64,000 nucleotides of DNA. Origin: Austropuccinia psidii (lineage: Eukaryota; Basidiomycota; Pucciniomycetes; Pucciniales; Sphaerophragmiaceae). The stretch spans positions 72,080,696 through 72,144,695 of the forward strand of contig JALGQZ010000003.1 of NCBI GenBank assembly GCA_023105745.1, read 5' to 3'. A model generated the notes under the pieces. The model was not told the DNA's origin and made no database searches. It saw only the letters and a program-made list of their open reading frames with translations. Position numbers and translations under genes: made by a program. Below, piece after piece: positions 34,321-44,598 of this stretch (within the stretch, counting starts at the first letter, position 1; the number at the start of each line of letters is the position of its first letter).

Positions 34321-34685
34321 GAATATATGTTAGAGAAATTGGCACATTATTCCTTTCTAAAGCTAAAGAAAGCTATAAGATGAAAAAATTGTCCTATCTC
34401 ATTCCAGCTCTTAATGAAATATTGCAAAGACCCACCATTATCTTCCAAACAAGAAGAAATATGGAAAAAAGCATATGATTAAGGAAGATTTCACCTCCTT
34501 GATGGAATTCTTTGTCAAAGTATTGAACACAAATTTTTTATTACATTCAAATATAGGAATTTTAAAAATACTATACTACATGACCTCCATGATAGTGTTG
34601 TATCTGGACATCTCTCAGAAGAGAGGGTGAAACCTGCTCTTGGTGGCCAAATTGGAGAAACAATGTTGCAGAGTACTGAAACGCC
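34321..34685 (+). pseudogene. A2 integrase N-terminus, cut by deletion
   Basis: Matches to A1 16400-16720 are clear (aaagcatatgat.aaggaagatttcacctccttgatgg; catgatagtgttg.atctggacatctctcagaaga). The sequence stops at cctgtga, where A1 continues with the rest of the CX2C pair and the catalytic core. The LTR begins inside this same word. The whole DDE core and chromodomain are missing. Confidence 0.75.
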
Positions 34686-36607
34686 TGTGAACATTTGAGA
34701 TATGAATACATATCTAAAAGGTTCACAAGAAAAATTTACAATAATTATTCTTTTAAAATAATTATCTTTAAAGAAGTGAAAATTCCATAAATAGGCATAA
34801 ATTCTTAATTACCTTAGAATCTAATGGGTAGAAGTTTGAAATAAATTACACCATTAGATTCCTCATGATAAAATACACATATATCATTTTTATGGCATAT
34901 CCGTAAAGTCAATGATTAATGAATAATAAGTAAGAATACCGTAAAAAAGACATAAATTCTCATTTATCTCAGAAACCAATGGAGAAAAATGTGAAATGAA
35001 TTTTACCATTGGATTCCCCATGAATGTTTACACATGTAAATATTTAAGGAAATAACCTCAATATATGCACTTTTATGATCAGTGCATATTTTCATGGTTT
35101 TTAGCTCATATCTCTTAAAATAAACATGATAGAGAGTTAAACCAAAAATAAAGCTACCATGTAATCACTTTGGGAATACATATTTAAGATTCATCTGACA
35201 AGCTATAAACAAGGCCATAACTTTTAAGGGTTTATTGAATAAAATTTCTATAGCTGTTGACCATTTTCTTGTGAAAGTGGTCCAAACTTAAAATAAAGTG
35301 GATTTTTAGGTTCTAATAGTTTCTACGCTAAGAAATATGTTTTTTTATCATTATACTCAAGTTATAGCCCTTTGAAATCATGGTTTGAAGTTTAAAATAG
35401 CAAATTTTAACAGAAAAGATGAGTTACAAGAAAAATCATCAAACATGTAGTTTTTATGATGCAATAAAATGCTCTTTTCAGATTTATTAGGAAATTCCAA
35501 GCCATCAGAATTTACTCTCTTAATTTCTGTACTTTGTATAACTAAAAAATTATAACGATTAAAGTTTAAGCTTAAAAATGCTCATTTATGATCACTCACT
35601 GTAATCTCATTTTAAGTTTAACAGTTATATAAGTGATAAAGCTTGTGCATAGTAGTATATTATTATTATTCATGATAAAACTCACAAAGTTTAGCTTTCT
35701 TCCAAGCCTATGATGTTAGCAAACTTAGAGCTATAGTGATAAATCTAAATAATGGAATAATAAAGAGATACAATGGTTTAATTATGATGTAACAATCACT
35801 AAACCTTGAAATGCTCATCAATTCCAGAATAGAATATCATGACACCTCTAATATAATCCTTATGGACTCTAGGAGGGAGGACTTTACTATTTGTAGAGTT
35901 TTTTTTACCTCTATTTTCCCCTCAGATGCATCAAAAACATTAAAATATTAAATCCAAACATAAAAACTTGATTATTTTTACATAGTTATATTATATTATT
36001 AGATACTCAAGTTAATCTTTATTATAATCATCAAATTTGAAGTGATTAAACCAATATTTAATTGCTTTTGTTTATTTCTCTCCAAAATCTTAAATTCCAC
36101 ATAAAATCAAGCATATTTGTAATTTCTTACCTTTTTATTTTTAAGTAAAATTTAAATTAGTTGTATTTATATTATTTGGCATAAAATTATTCAAAGTTAT
36201 TATATTAAGTGCCAAAAGCTGGTTATTTTCCATATAGTATTATCTTTAATAATTCTATGATCAATACAAATAGCATTTCTATTAATATATAACTTTAATA
36301 TTGGTAATATTATTTTTCTAAATTTTTTTTATTAATAAATGAAAATTTCTCACAAATTTATCATTTTATTTAACAATAATAAATTTCCATAATTATATTA
36401 ATTATTACATATTAATATATTAATTTTTATAATATAATTTATATTTTTCATTTATTTAAATAATACAAATATTTTTGCCACAATTATAATATTTCTTCAT
36501 TATTATAATTTTTCTTGATCTTATTTAATACTTTAATAAGGAAATTCAGAGTACATTAAGTTAAATATTAGTAATATTTACTTATTGTTTCATAGTCAAA
36601 CCCTACA
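34686..36607 (+). repeat. A2 3' LTR
   Basis: 1,922 bp, starting TGTGAACATTTGAGATATGA and ending CAAACCCTACA. It follows the A LTR from end to end with considerable divergence, and the B LTR seen in the 5' fragment is absent here. The promoter block is at about 35870-35930, with the TATA word changed. Confidence 0.85.
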
Positions 36608-37081
36608 TATACCATTAAGCACCTTTTCTCCTCAGTAACTTAATTGTGATGTTTTCAATGATCAATTCTCACATATGGAGTCAAGTCGCAAGTAAACAAA
36701 CCCATTTCAGAAGGAAGATTTCCAAGGACTCAATCTTGTGGCTCATGGGGACATTCAAAAGACCATTTGAGGAGACCAATCACCTGTCCCTTCAGGGTTT
36801 TTTCATTTACAACCCAAAAGTATTCCTCCAAGGGAATACTGGAAATGAATTTATTAAGGGTAATTTCCAGATGCTGTTATCACATAATCTTTCAAGGTAT
36901 CAAGAGCTCAATCCCTCCTTGGAAAAATCAATTGATCCATACAGGATGTATTCAAGCAACCTGTATAGCAGGGACCCTTTTGGGTAAATTCAATCATACG
37001 CTGTGGTTATTCAATACACACAGTTCTGTTCTCAATATTGCCAAGCTATACTTTTGCAAAATGGCCAATAAAGATGTTTTC
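36608..37081. repeat. Unassigned repetitive segment with inverted match at about 37740-37790
   Basis: The block GTATTCCTCCAAGGGAATACTGGAA (36820-36844) recurs inverted at about 37748-37774. Short ORFs here resemble one another only because of this. It probably belongs to the degenerate D-like LTR complex on its right. I see no gene. Confidence 0.4.
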
Positions 37082-37560
37082 ACAGGAGTTCTTGGGGAAA
37101 AAAACAGTGGCCTGGCACTCAGTAATCAGGGAACTCATTTGGAAGACGCCAAAGATTGAAGAAGCTAAAAATAAAAGAAATAAATTTCTCTAAGAAAATA
37201 TGCAAACACAAGATGAGATTCAATAAGAGAAAAGTAAGCCAAATTGCCAAAGAGCCAACCAAGTGAGTCCTTAATCACTTTTTCAACCTTCCAGAATTAA
37301 TAATGGAATTAGTAAGGATGTGAACACCAAATATCTATTTCCAGGCAAAGAAAGGAAAAGGTGAAAATGACTGACTTAAGATCAACAGTATTCACTATCA
37401 AGATGAAATATAATAAAGATATTAATAATTAAAAGTATATTAATTAACTGGGGGGAAAACCTCAGGGTTGAAAGTGAGGCTGGTATATATGATTGGTTGA
37501 GCTTGACTCCTTCAGGCTGAGAGCTGGTATGTATTGAATCCTTGAAGCTGTATTTATTTT
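37082..37560 (-). repeat. D-like LTR fragment
   Basis: Landmarks follow the D1 LTR in order: cacaggagttcttgg, ggcctggcactcagtaa.c.ggga.ctcatt, cactttttcaacct.ccagaat, aggcaaag, atgactgactta, ttaattaactgggggg. It is strongly diverged from D1. The right limit is uncertain. Confidence 0.6.
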
Positions 37561-38539
37561 TTTATGAAGTCTCTACCTTTCCGAATTGGGAAATGAAATG
37601 AGCTGAATGATCTTCCCAGGGTTTATGTTTGAAATACAGGTCTTTATGAAACAAGACTCTATGGTAATGAATGTGATTTCCAAGGTGTATTGATGGATAA
37701 TCAACACTTGACAATTTTTTTGAAGTTACCTCTTGAATATCCCTTGAGAATGAACTTCCAGTATTCCCTTGGAGGATTACTGCATGATTGAAAATAATCA
37801 CTTTCTTCTTGATTGCATGATTGTTATTTGAGAATAAATTTGCACTTGAGCGTTGATTACTCCTCTGGATGATGTGGTGCCTTGGTGACGTGATGGGATG
37901 TTGAAATAACCTTATGATGTTAGCACCATTGGATTTCTGGTGGAAAAAGGTGCATAATTGTGTATAACACCATTTATGGCACTTTTGGTTATTGAAGAGA
38001 AAACTTCACCAAAGGCCTTTTGAATGAAGGCCGGGAAGATAAAAGGAGAAAATGGAGTTTGGATGGCTTCAGGACTGGCAGAGGTGTTTTTGGCCATTGT
38101 TGTGTTTTAAGCCAAAAAAAGCCTAAAAGGCTTAAAAGCTTTATTTGGAAAAGTGTGTGAAAAATGCACAAAATGTGCAAATCTTTCAATTAAGCCCCAA
38201 ATGGCCTGATATGGAAATTTGGGCATATTTCCCATATTAAAAGGAAATATGGCATAAATCTATAAATGCTCAAATTTTTCAAAACTGCATTTAAGGCTTC
38301 AAAAGCATAATACAGGCTTTTGAGCTGTATTTCCACTAATGACTGGGAAATGCCCAAAAGTGCCCTAAGGCAATGAATGGCATGATGATGGTGAAGGGGC
38401 CAGGTTGGCCCTAGATGACTAATGGACCATAAAGGCCATGAAAGTGAAATTGGCCATTTTGGCCAAGAGTAATGGATATCTCCAAATTGAAATAAAAGAT
38501 ATATGGCATTGATATGCCATAAAATTTTCCAAGGGGTAT
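37561..38539. repeat. Unassigned stretch between two inverted D-like LTR pieces
   Basis: The left part (to about 37800) carries the inverted copy of the 36820 block. The region 38100-38480 is rich in short repeats of ggcc/aaatgg, with direct and inverted near-copies (for example aagcctaaaaggctt). No coding signal or known family is recognised. Confidence 0.35.
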
Positions 38540-39016
38540 TATCCATAGCTGTGACAGCTTTATACCAATTATACAGTTGGGTTCTTAACCCTCCAGGATC
38601 AGTCTTTCAGATTTTTACATATACTGGCCAATCTTTCAGCCCCAGGGGACTTTTTCCCCAGTTAGTTAGTCTGCTGGATTTTCTTTTAATTCTTGGAAGT
38701 AAATACTGATATTCATAAGTCAGTCATTTTTACCTTTTTCTTTACCTGTAAGTAAATATTGGTGGTATTATCCTTTATTAATTCCATTGTTCTTTCTGGC
38801 AGGTTGAAACAGTTAATTGAGGATTCATTTGGTTGGCTCTTTGGCCTATGGCTTCCTCTCTTATCTTTTGAATATTTCTTACTTGCTCTTATTCTTTCTT
38901 AAAGAAATATTTTCTTCAATTATTTCTTCATGCTTTTGGAGCCCTCCAAGTGAGTTTTTGATTTCTGAGTGGCAGGAAACTCTTGTTATCTCCATGATCC
39001 TCTGTGATACACAGTA
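38540..39016 (+). repeat. D-like LTR fragment, inverted relative to 37082-37560
   Basis: Read on the minus strand it gives ccactcagaa.tc.aaactcac, gccaaagagccaacca, actgtttcaacctgccagaa, aggtaaag, atgactgactta and ctaactggggaaaaagtcccc, in the order of the D1 LTR. Its end word CTGTGATACACA resembles the D terminus. Confidence 0.6.
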
Positions 39017-39602
39017 ATAACAGAAAAAATCATGGGAAGAGAAGTTTTTAAAGATAAATTTTGTTTATTATAAAAAAATGAAAGTGGCTTATATTCTTTA
39101 ACAAATTGAAAAAATTGAAAATGTGTAGAATTGTGTTTGTATTGATGAGCTTGAACCCTCTCTTAATAAGAGAGTAAATAGTTTCATAGTCTTAAGAAAG
39201 CTTTCAAAGGATCCTGATAACAAGAATTAGTGGGAAAGAAATAGAGATCCCTTACCTATATAAATTGAACAAATAAAATTGAAAACCTTTTTATTATTGA
39301 GATTAATGGTACTTATTTTGGAGAAGATTAAAAATGAACTAAAGTGATTTTTAAAAATCATTTCTTGGTATTAAGCCTTAATTACTTTGGAAATTTTAAT
39401 ACCAAACATTAATATCTTTGTTATACTTAAGATAATAATTACAAAACAAAGTGATACTTTATGTAAGCATTTCTTGAAAATTATTTCAAATTAGCTTTTA
39501 ATGTGGTTAAGGTATTCAGAGACGCAAACTAAATCCAACTAAATTGCATACAATAGTTTATTTTGAAATTTCTGGTTTTTAATTAAATCAATGCTTCATT
39601 TT
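39017..39602. other. AT-rich spacer left of B2; nothing recognised
   Basis: This is the left flank of the B2 insertion. The last five bases, atttt, are the target duplication. There are no ORFs above background and no family match. It was contiguous with 60956 onward before B2 inserted. Confidence 0.6.
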
Positions 39603-40711
39603 TGCAAGGTGTGGATATAAAAATTTGATTGAAAATCAAGTACTTTTCCTGTCCTCAAAATTTGTTCAAGGTAAAAATTGATTAAAAATAGTGAGAAATA
39701 AGATTTTTAAGAGAAATAACACCAATTTTTATTGTTTTTAACTTTATTAGTATAAAACGATAGTATTATAAAGATTTCTTGTTTTAGAAAAAATAAAAAT
39801 TTATCCAAAAATACTTTACAAGAGATATTTAAGGCTACAAAATAAATTTCTTCAAAAGCAATTTCAATTGGAATTGATTGAGCAAAGGACTTCAGGCAAT
39901 TGATATAAGAACAGAGTCTTTATACAGACTATCAAAGAGAAAAAACGCCCAAAAGTGACCAGAGTGAATTTGCAAACAACGTGACAAAGTTAACAGTGAT
40001 GAAATATGCTTTAATTCACTTATGGGGTGGTTCAGGGGTAAAAATGATTATAATGATTTTTTCACCTAGGTGAAAGGTTCAAAATGATTTAAAAATGGTG
40101 GTTGGAATCTCTTATTGATTTGTTTAACAGTGTTTAAACTAATTTTAAAGGGAAAAGATTCTAACATGAAGAGAAAAGTGGGGCAAAGAAGACATTCTTT
40201 TATAGCCACCCATTTTCTTACTTCAAAAGTTAAATTTACTCTTTTAAGTCATGGGAAACAATTTTAAAACATAAAATTCTATTATGGCATCATTGAACCC
40301 TGGTATAGGCCAAAAAGGGCTGGTTTTAGCCATTTTTTTCTATTTTCAGCCATTTTAGACCCTTAAATCATTTTTTATGAGGATTCCAATTGGGGAATGA
40401 TTTTCTTATGTTTATTTGTAGGGTAAAAAGTTACAATGATTTTTATTCAACTTTTTTCCAAAAGTATTTTGATTTTGGTGTTTTTGTTGAAAATTCATTT
40501 TTACTTAATTTTTTCAAGTAAAAATGTGTTTTCACAAATTTAAAATTCAATGTAATTTTATTTTTAAATTATAATTAAATTGTAATTTTTGTGTATAAAT
40601 TTATATTTATATTTTATTTTTTGTTATAAATAAATTTATTTTATTTATAATTGTATATTGTTTTATTATTTGTGGTCTTTTGGGTATCTGGAAATACCTC
40701 CAAGGCTCACA
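39603..40711 (-). repeat. B2 3' LTR with internal deletion
   Basis: It begins TGCAAGGTGTGGATATAAA (C replacing T in the usual TGTAAGG) and ends CTCCAAGGCTCACA. It is 1,109 bp against 1,773 for the 5' LTR. The missing 660 bp or so lie at the junction near 40370, where acccttaaatca meets ttttttatgaggattcc. The LTR ORF is destroyed here. Confidence 0.88.
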
Positions 40712-40732
40712 TTCCCTCCCCCTAAAAAAAAT
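40712..40732 (-). other. B2 polypurine tract
   Basis: On the minus strand this is TTTTTTTTAGGGGGAGGGAA, next to the 3' LTR start, as in B1. Confidence 0.7.
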
Positions 40733-40943
40733 ATTATTACTTTGTAATATTGTTATTTCTAGTGTGTCTGAACCTTCTGAAAAGTTTAGTAGCTTCAGGT
40801 ATGTCCTTTTCTTCTAACAATTCATCTTCACAAGTTGGGTCACTGTACCTAACAAGGTATTCCCTTACTTTATTGGTTCTTAACTTTCTTTCTTTGGGAA
40901 CTTTGGTAATTTTCTTAGTACCAGAAGATTAAATAGGAGGCAT
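40733..40943 (-). pseudogene. B2 chromodomain fragment (3' of the D1 insertion)
   Basis: The minus strand encodes SSGTKKITKV, then VREYLVRYSDPTCEDELLEE and KDIPEATKLF, a chromodomain like those of A1 and B1. An in-frame stop precedes it (PPI*SSG, near 40930). The conserved Trp of EDEW is Leu. The target word ggcat (40939-40943) is shared with 51121-51125 on the other side of D1, where the integrase core continues. Confidence 0.8.
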
Positions 40944-41704
40944 TGTCACAGGGGCTCTTTGAAGTGAAGAGGGCCTGGCACTCAGTAAACTGGGACTCAC
41001 TTATGGAGGGCTCAAAGATATGGTAAGAAAGTATACACTTAAGAGTGTTAAAGATGAATTACTAAAAGAATGAATATAAGAAAGCAGAAACAAAAGAATA
41101 AGAATAGAAGAATAGAAGATTTAACCACAAACAAGTCCAAGTCCACTGTTTCAACCTGTCAGAATGAAAAGAGAAGGGTTAATAAGGATATGGCCACCCA
41201 ACTCATACTGTACAGGCAAAGAGAGAAATGCAAAGACTGACTTAATATTAAATAAATATAATACCCAAAATAAGGATAAGAATATTCATAAAGTAATAAA
41301 TAAACTAAATTAATTAACTGGGGAAAAGTCCCCAGGGGGGAGAAAGAGGGGCTAGTATATGTGAGAAACACCAGCCCTGATCCAGAGGAAGAATTTTCAT
41401 GAGAGGATTGAATTATTGAATTGAGTCTGGCCAATGGAGGTCCTGTACAGCTGTACAGAACCTGTACAAGAGGTGTGGTGTATTTGAGTGATCATACAGT
41501 TTCATGCGGGTGTATTGAAACTGTATTGGGTGAATCCAGCCTGTACATGTATTGACAGGCTGTATTGATGTACCAAGCTGTATGCATGTCTCAGAATGAA
41601 GATTGCTGAAACTGAATGCTGATGCAGATACTGGATCTTCTGATTTGAGGTGTTTGAGTGGGTGTATTGATGAATACCCTTACCCCTGGTGAGTGGTTGT
41701 TACA
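40944..41704 (-). repeat. D1 3' LTR
   Basis: In plus-strand coordinates it reads TGTCACAGGGGCTC to GTGGTTGTTACA; the element-sense ends are TGTAACAACC and CCCTGTGACA. It contains clustered ctgtaca words (near 41450-41580). Confidence 0.93.
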
Positions 41705-41720
41705 GTATCCCCCTCTTAAA
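41705..41720 (-). other. D1 polypurine tract
   Basis: On the minus strand TTTAAGAGGGGGATAC abuts the 3' LTR start TGTAACAACC. The run of A and G is typical for plus-strand priming. Confidence 0.65.
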
Positions 41721-42139
41721 ACTGGTGGGCTCCTGAACACCATAATACCCTGCCACTGTTAAGTGGCATCTCAATATCCCCACATTTTTTCAAAAACTCT
41801 CTTTTTAATTTTCTTTTCCTCTTGACCATTATCCTGAAAATCCTTCTTCAATTTTTCTCTGTCAAATTAAATTGATTCCCCCCTTCTTTCAAGTTTTGAG
41901 TAAGTATTCCACTTCTAAATATGCTTTTTCTTTCTTCTGATTCAATCAATCTTGCCCTTGGGGTATGGCCTTGGGATATATTCCAAAATGATGGCCACTG
42001 AGCTCTTGTGCTCAAAAAATGATGCCCAATGAGTATATGAAGTGTATTCATTGGGCAAGGCCTAAGCAAAATGAAATCTTGAAAAAATTCCTCCAAGGGG
42101 TCTTGTCCCTATTGTCCATGGAAATTGCCTCAAACAGCC

Positions 42140-42523
42140 CTCTATAATGTTTTTGGGCTGTGGCCTCTTCCCTGATGAATCTTGATAAAACTTGATTTTA
42201 TGGCCTTTTGCGCCTTTTTGGGGGTTTTGGTGATTTTATGATTTATGGCCATTTTTGGTCTTTTGGGTCCTATGGTCCGTGGTCCGTGGGGGCTATTGGA
42301 GGCCCCCTGGGCCCAATTTAGCTGGGGACCCAGGGGTACCATGGGGCCAGAATTGGCCCAGATCCAAAACCTCACCATAAATGGCCTGGACCCATTGATG
42401 GGGTCCAGGACCAGCAAGATCCTGGTCTCCCCCAAGTTACAGGGGAGGCCCTGGGTGATGAGTTCAGCCCCAAAGGGGTATGAATCCTCACCTTAGAGGC
42501 TTTGAGGGGGGCATAATTGAGTT
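42140..42523. promoter_or_regulatory. GC-rich island upstream of the antisense gene
   Basis: Positions about 42260-42480 are markedly GC-rich (runs such as ggaggccccctgggccc and ggggacccaggggtacc) in an otherwise AT-rich window. The island lies directly before the ATG at 42524. Overlapping ORFs on both strands here look like composition effects. A promoter role for the antisense gene is inferred from position alone. Confidence 0.4.
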
Positions 42524-43833
42524 ATGGCCCCCATTTTTCTTGATATGGAGTGGACTGATTCTGATGTCTTGAATCTTCTGCTTGCATATTCTTTAGTTAT
42601 GAGTTCCAAACTGACTGAACTCACTGAATCTTCTCCTTCTGCACCGCCACCATCTGTTCTTTGTGGTTTTTGCGTCTTCAGTCAATTATCCTCCCCTTCC
42701 GTGGCGTCTTCTGGTCATTTTGATCCCTCCCGATCCTATGATGGGTTGAGAGAAGTTGAAGTTCTTGATCCTACCTGTACTGAATGTTTGGCCAAGGGTA
42801 AGGATTGCTTTCAACATTACAATCCCCAATTGTCAAAATGCCATTTTTGCTTCATTGGAAAGAAACCATGTTGTCATACCGGGTTGACTTCTTCCAACGT
42901 CAGGAGGCATTCATGGAGCACAAAGGATGGGCCTTTTGGGCAGGAATTTCCCATTCCTGAGGAACCTACTCCTGATGCAACCTCAGGATTTTCTCAATGT
43001 GAGTTATTTGCATATCTTGATTGAATTGGTACTGATATTTTGATGTAGTGACTGGTTCCAGGCAGAGGGATGTGGCAAGGTGGACTAATGTTGGAGGGCC
43101 AATTCCAGTTGGTGGTAGGTTCATATATTCCAGCTCAGAAGTCCCAATCACAAGGACCAATACTGATGGAGTAGTGAAGGTAGTGAAGAAGATAAGAAGG
43201 ATTGCTGATTCCCCATCTGATCCAGATGCTGAGGTGAGTGATGAGCTGGATGGTGAATAAGCTGAAGTTGTTTCTCATTCAGTTGGCCATCCATTCAGAA
43301 ATTCCTCTGCTCAGCCTCTTGCCAACAGATTCCAAAGCCAAGTAATTCCCAGTACCCCCAGAGCCTTCCAACCAATGCTTGCCTCTATTCCTACTACCAT
43401 TCCTCCTCCTTCACCCAGTACTTCCCATGCCAGGCCTGCCTTGAATCCAGCAGTAAGACCATCACCAGTTCAGCAATCCAGGAACTCACCCATAGCCACC
43501 TCCCGTCAACTCCAACCTGTGGCCAGCTCCAGCAGAAGAATAGATGGATTTTCCCCTTTGCCGTTTCCTGCCGCTCAAGTTTTTCAAAGAAGAGAACGTT
43601 GGCCTATCCGGGTTACCAGAGAAGATCCCAACGTGGCTAGTGAAAATCAAGATGCTGTGGCCAGATTATTCAGGAGGGTTGATAGAAATAGCAGAGAGGT
43701 GATTATGTATGCCAATTACAGGACTATTCCAGGTACAGCTTCTGAAGAGATGGCTGCAAAATTTGCCTGGTATGAAGATGAGTTGATAAATGGTTTTCAG
43801 AGAACTTTTGATGAGCTAGGTAGAGATAACTAG
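42524..43833 (+). pseudogene. Antisense retrotransposon gene with Zn(II)2Cys6-type cysteine cluster
   Basis: It runs opposite to gag-pol in the 3' region of D1. Exon 1 is 42524-42998, then a 50-nt GT-AG intron (GTGAGT..GATGTAG, 42999-43048), then exon 2, 43049-43833, giving 420 codons in all. Six cysteines (C85, C88, C95, C106, C109, C116) fit CX2CX6CX10CX2CX6C, the spacing of fungal binuclear zinc clusters, with basic residues around them. Downstream is a Ser/Pro-rich linker and a conserved-looking C-terminus (QRRERWPIRVTREDPNVASE, KFAWYEDELI). Codon 229 is TAA (43258-43260), while the frame is open on both sides, so this copy is broken by one nonsense change. I recall close relatives among rust predicted proteins (unverified). 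DNA binding is inferred; another zinc fold is possible. Confidence 0.75.
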
Positions 43834-44121
43834 TTTCCTTATCCTTGTTTGTGTTTGGTTTGACTTCTATCCCCACTCTTATAAATACTAAAATTGAAAA
43901 AAGATAATGGAAGCTCCCAATACATGATTTACGGAGGGGATGCTGCTGCTTTAAAGAAATAAAAGAAATAAAATGATACAAGTAAAGAAAGAAACAAATA
44001 AAAGAATAAGAGAAAATGAGAGTAAAGAAAATAAATAAAGAAAAATCCTGATGGCTGGTCCTCCTTGTGGTGAGTTGCTTTATTCTGGCCAAGTGTCTGA
44101 AAAATGAAAACCAAGCATTTG

Positions 44122-44234
44122 ATGCTCACAGAGTGGCCAAGGTACTGTTTTACAAGAAGTAGAACCCTCAGGGATGCATACCAGGAGATGGAACTTACTT
44201 TCATAACTTCCACTCCCCACCAAGCACCATAAAA
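44122..44234 (-). repeat. D1 3'-region direct repeat, copy 1
   Basis: It shares tgctcaca.agtggccaaggt, a block ending aggaacttactttcataac, and ccccaccaagcaccataaa with the copy at 44478-44598. It lies between pol and the antisense gene. About 240 bp of A/G-rich sequence separates the copies. Confidence 0.65.
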
Positions 44235-44477
44235 CTGAAATGAATTGCCATAATTGACTTCTGAAATGAAATTCCATGAATGACTTGTGAAATGATATGC
44301 CATAAGTGACTTGAAGTAATGAAGGTCTTGAATTATGATGATTGGCATAAATGAAATGATAAATAAAAGAAAAGAAAAAGAAAGAAAGAAAGAGAAAATT
44401 TGGCCCTATCTTGATAAGGTCCAAATGGAGGGTATTAATGTTGTATGCTTCCTGAGCCTGTCCAAAGAATTGACAAG

Positions 44478-44598
44478 TGCTCACAAAGTGGCCAAGGTGA
44501 TGCTTACAACAACGTATGGGTAGAATACCCCCTTAAAGGTGCATGCCAGGAGAGGAACTTACTTTCATAACATCTTCTCCCCACCAAGCACCATAAAG
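44478..44598 (-). repeat. D1 3'-region direct repeat, copy 2
   Basis: The second copy of the 44122-44234 unit ends directly at the pol stop codon (44599). The duplicated unit may hold 3'-end or RNA-processing signals; this is inference. Confidence 0.6.

Larger units (their letters stand above)
30120..36607 (+). mobile_element. Element A2, decayed A-family retrotransposon
   Basis: The internal region (30120-34685) starts inside the leading exon and holds remnants of ORF1/ORF2, gag, protease, RT, RNase H and the first part of integrase. A complete 3' LTR follows (34686-36607). The 5' LTR is represented only by the fragment at 27611-28328, with a B LTR and a deletion between them. The catalytic integrase core and chromodomain are deleted. 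Many stops and frameshifts show that it is old and inactive. Confidence 0.82.

Noticed and set aside
36646..37159. ORFs of 113 and 130 codons
   Set aside because: They overlap each other in different frames within decayed repeat DNA; no domain or conserved composition. Their similarity to the ORF at 37562-37801 comes from an inverted DNA repeat.
37912..38546. Minus-strand ORFs of 61-118 codons
   Set aside because: Low-complexity translation of a repeat-rich segment, with no recognised family.
42142..42496. Two overlapping ORFs on opposite strands (42142-42435 minus, 42245-42496 plus)
   Set aside because: They lie in the GC-rich island, where few stop codons are expected. They show Gly/Pro/Trp-rich composition with no domain, and neither has a supporting homologue within the window.
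43724..44484. Minus-strand ORFs of 122, 139 and 134 codons in the D1 3' region
   Set aside because: They overlap each other and the antisense gene, are rich in Phe, Leu and Tyr from A/G-rich repeats on the other strand, and carry no pol or chromodomain sequence.
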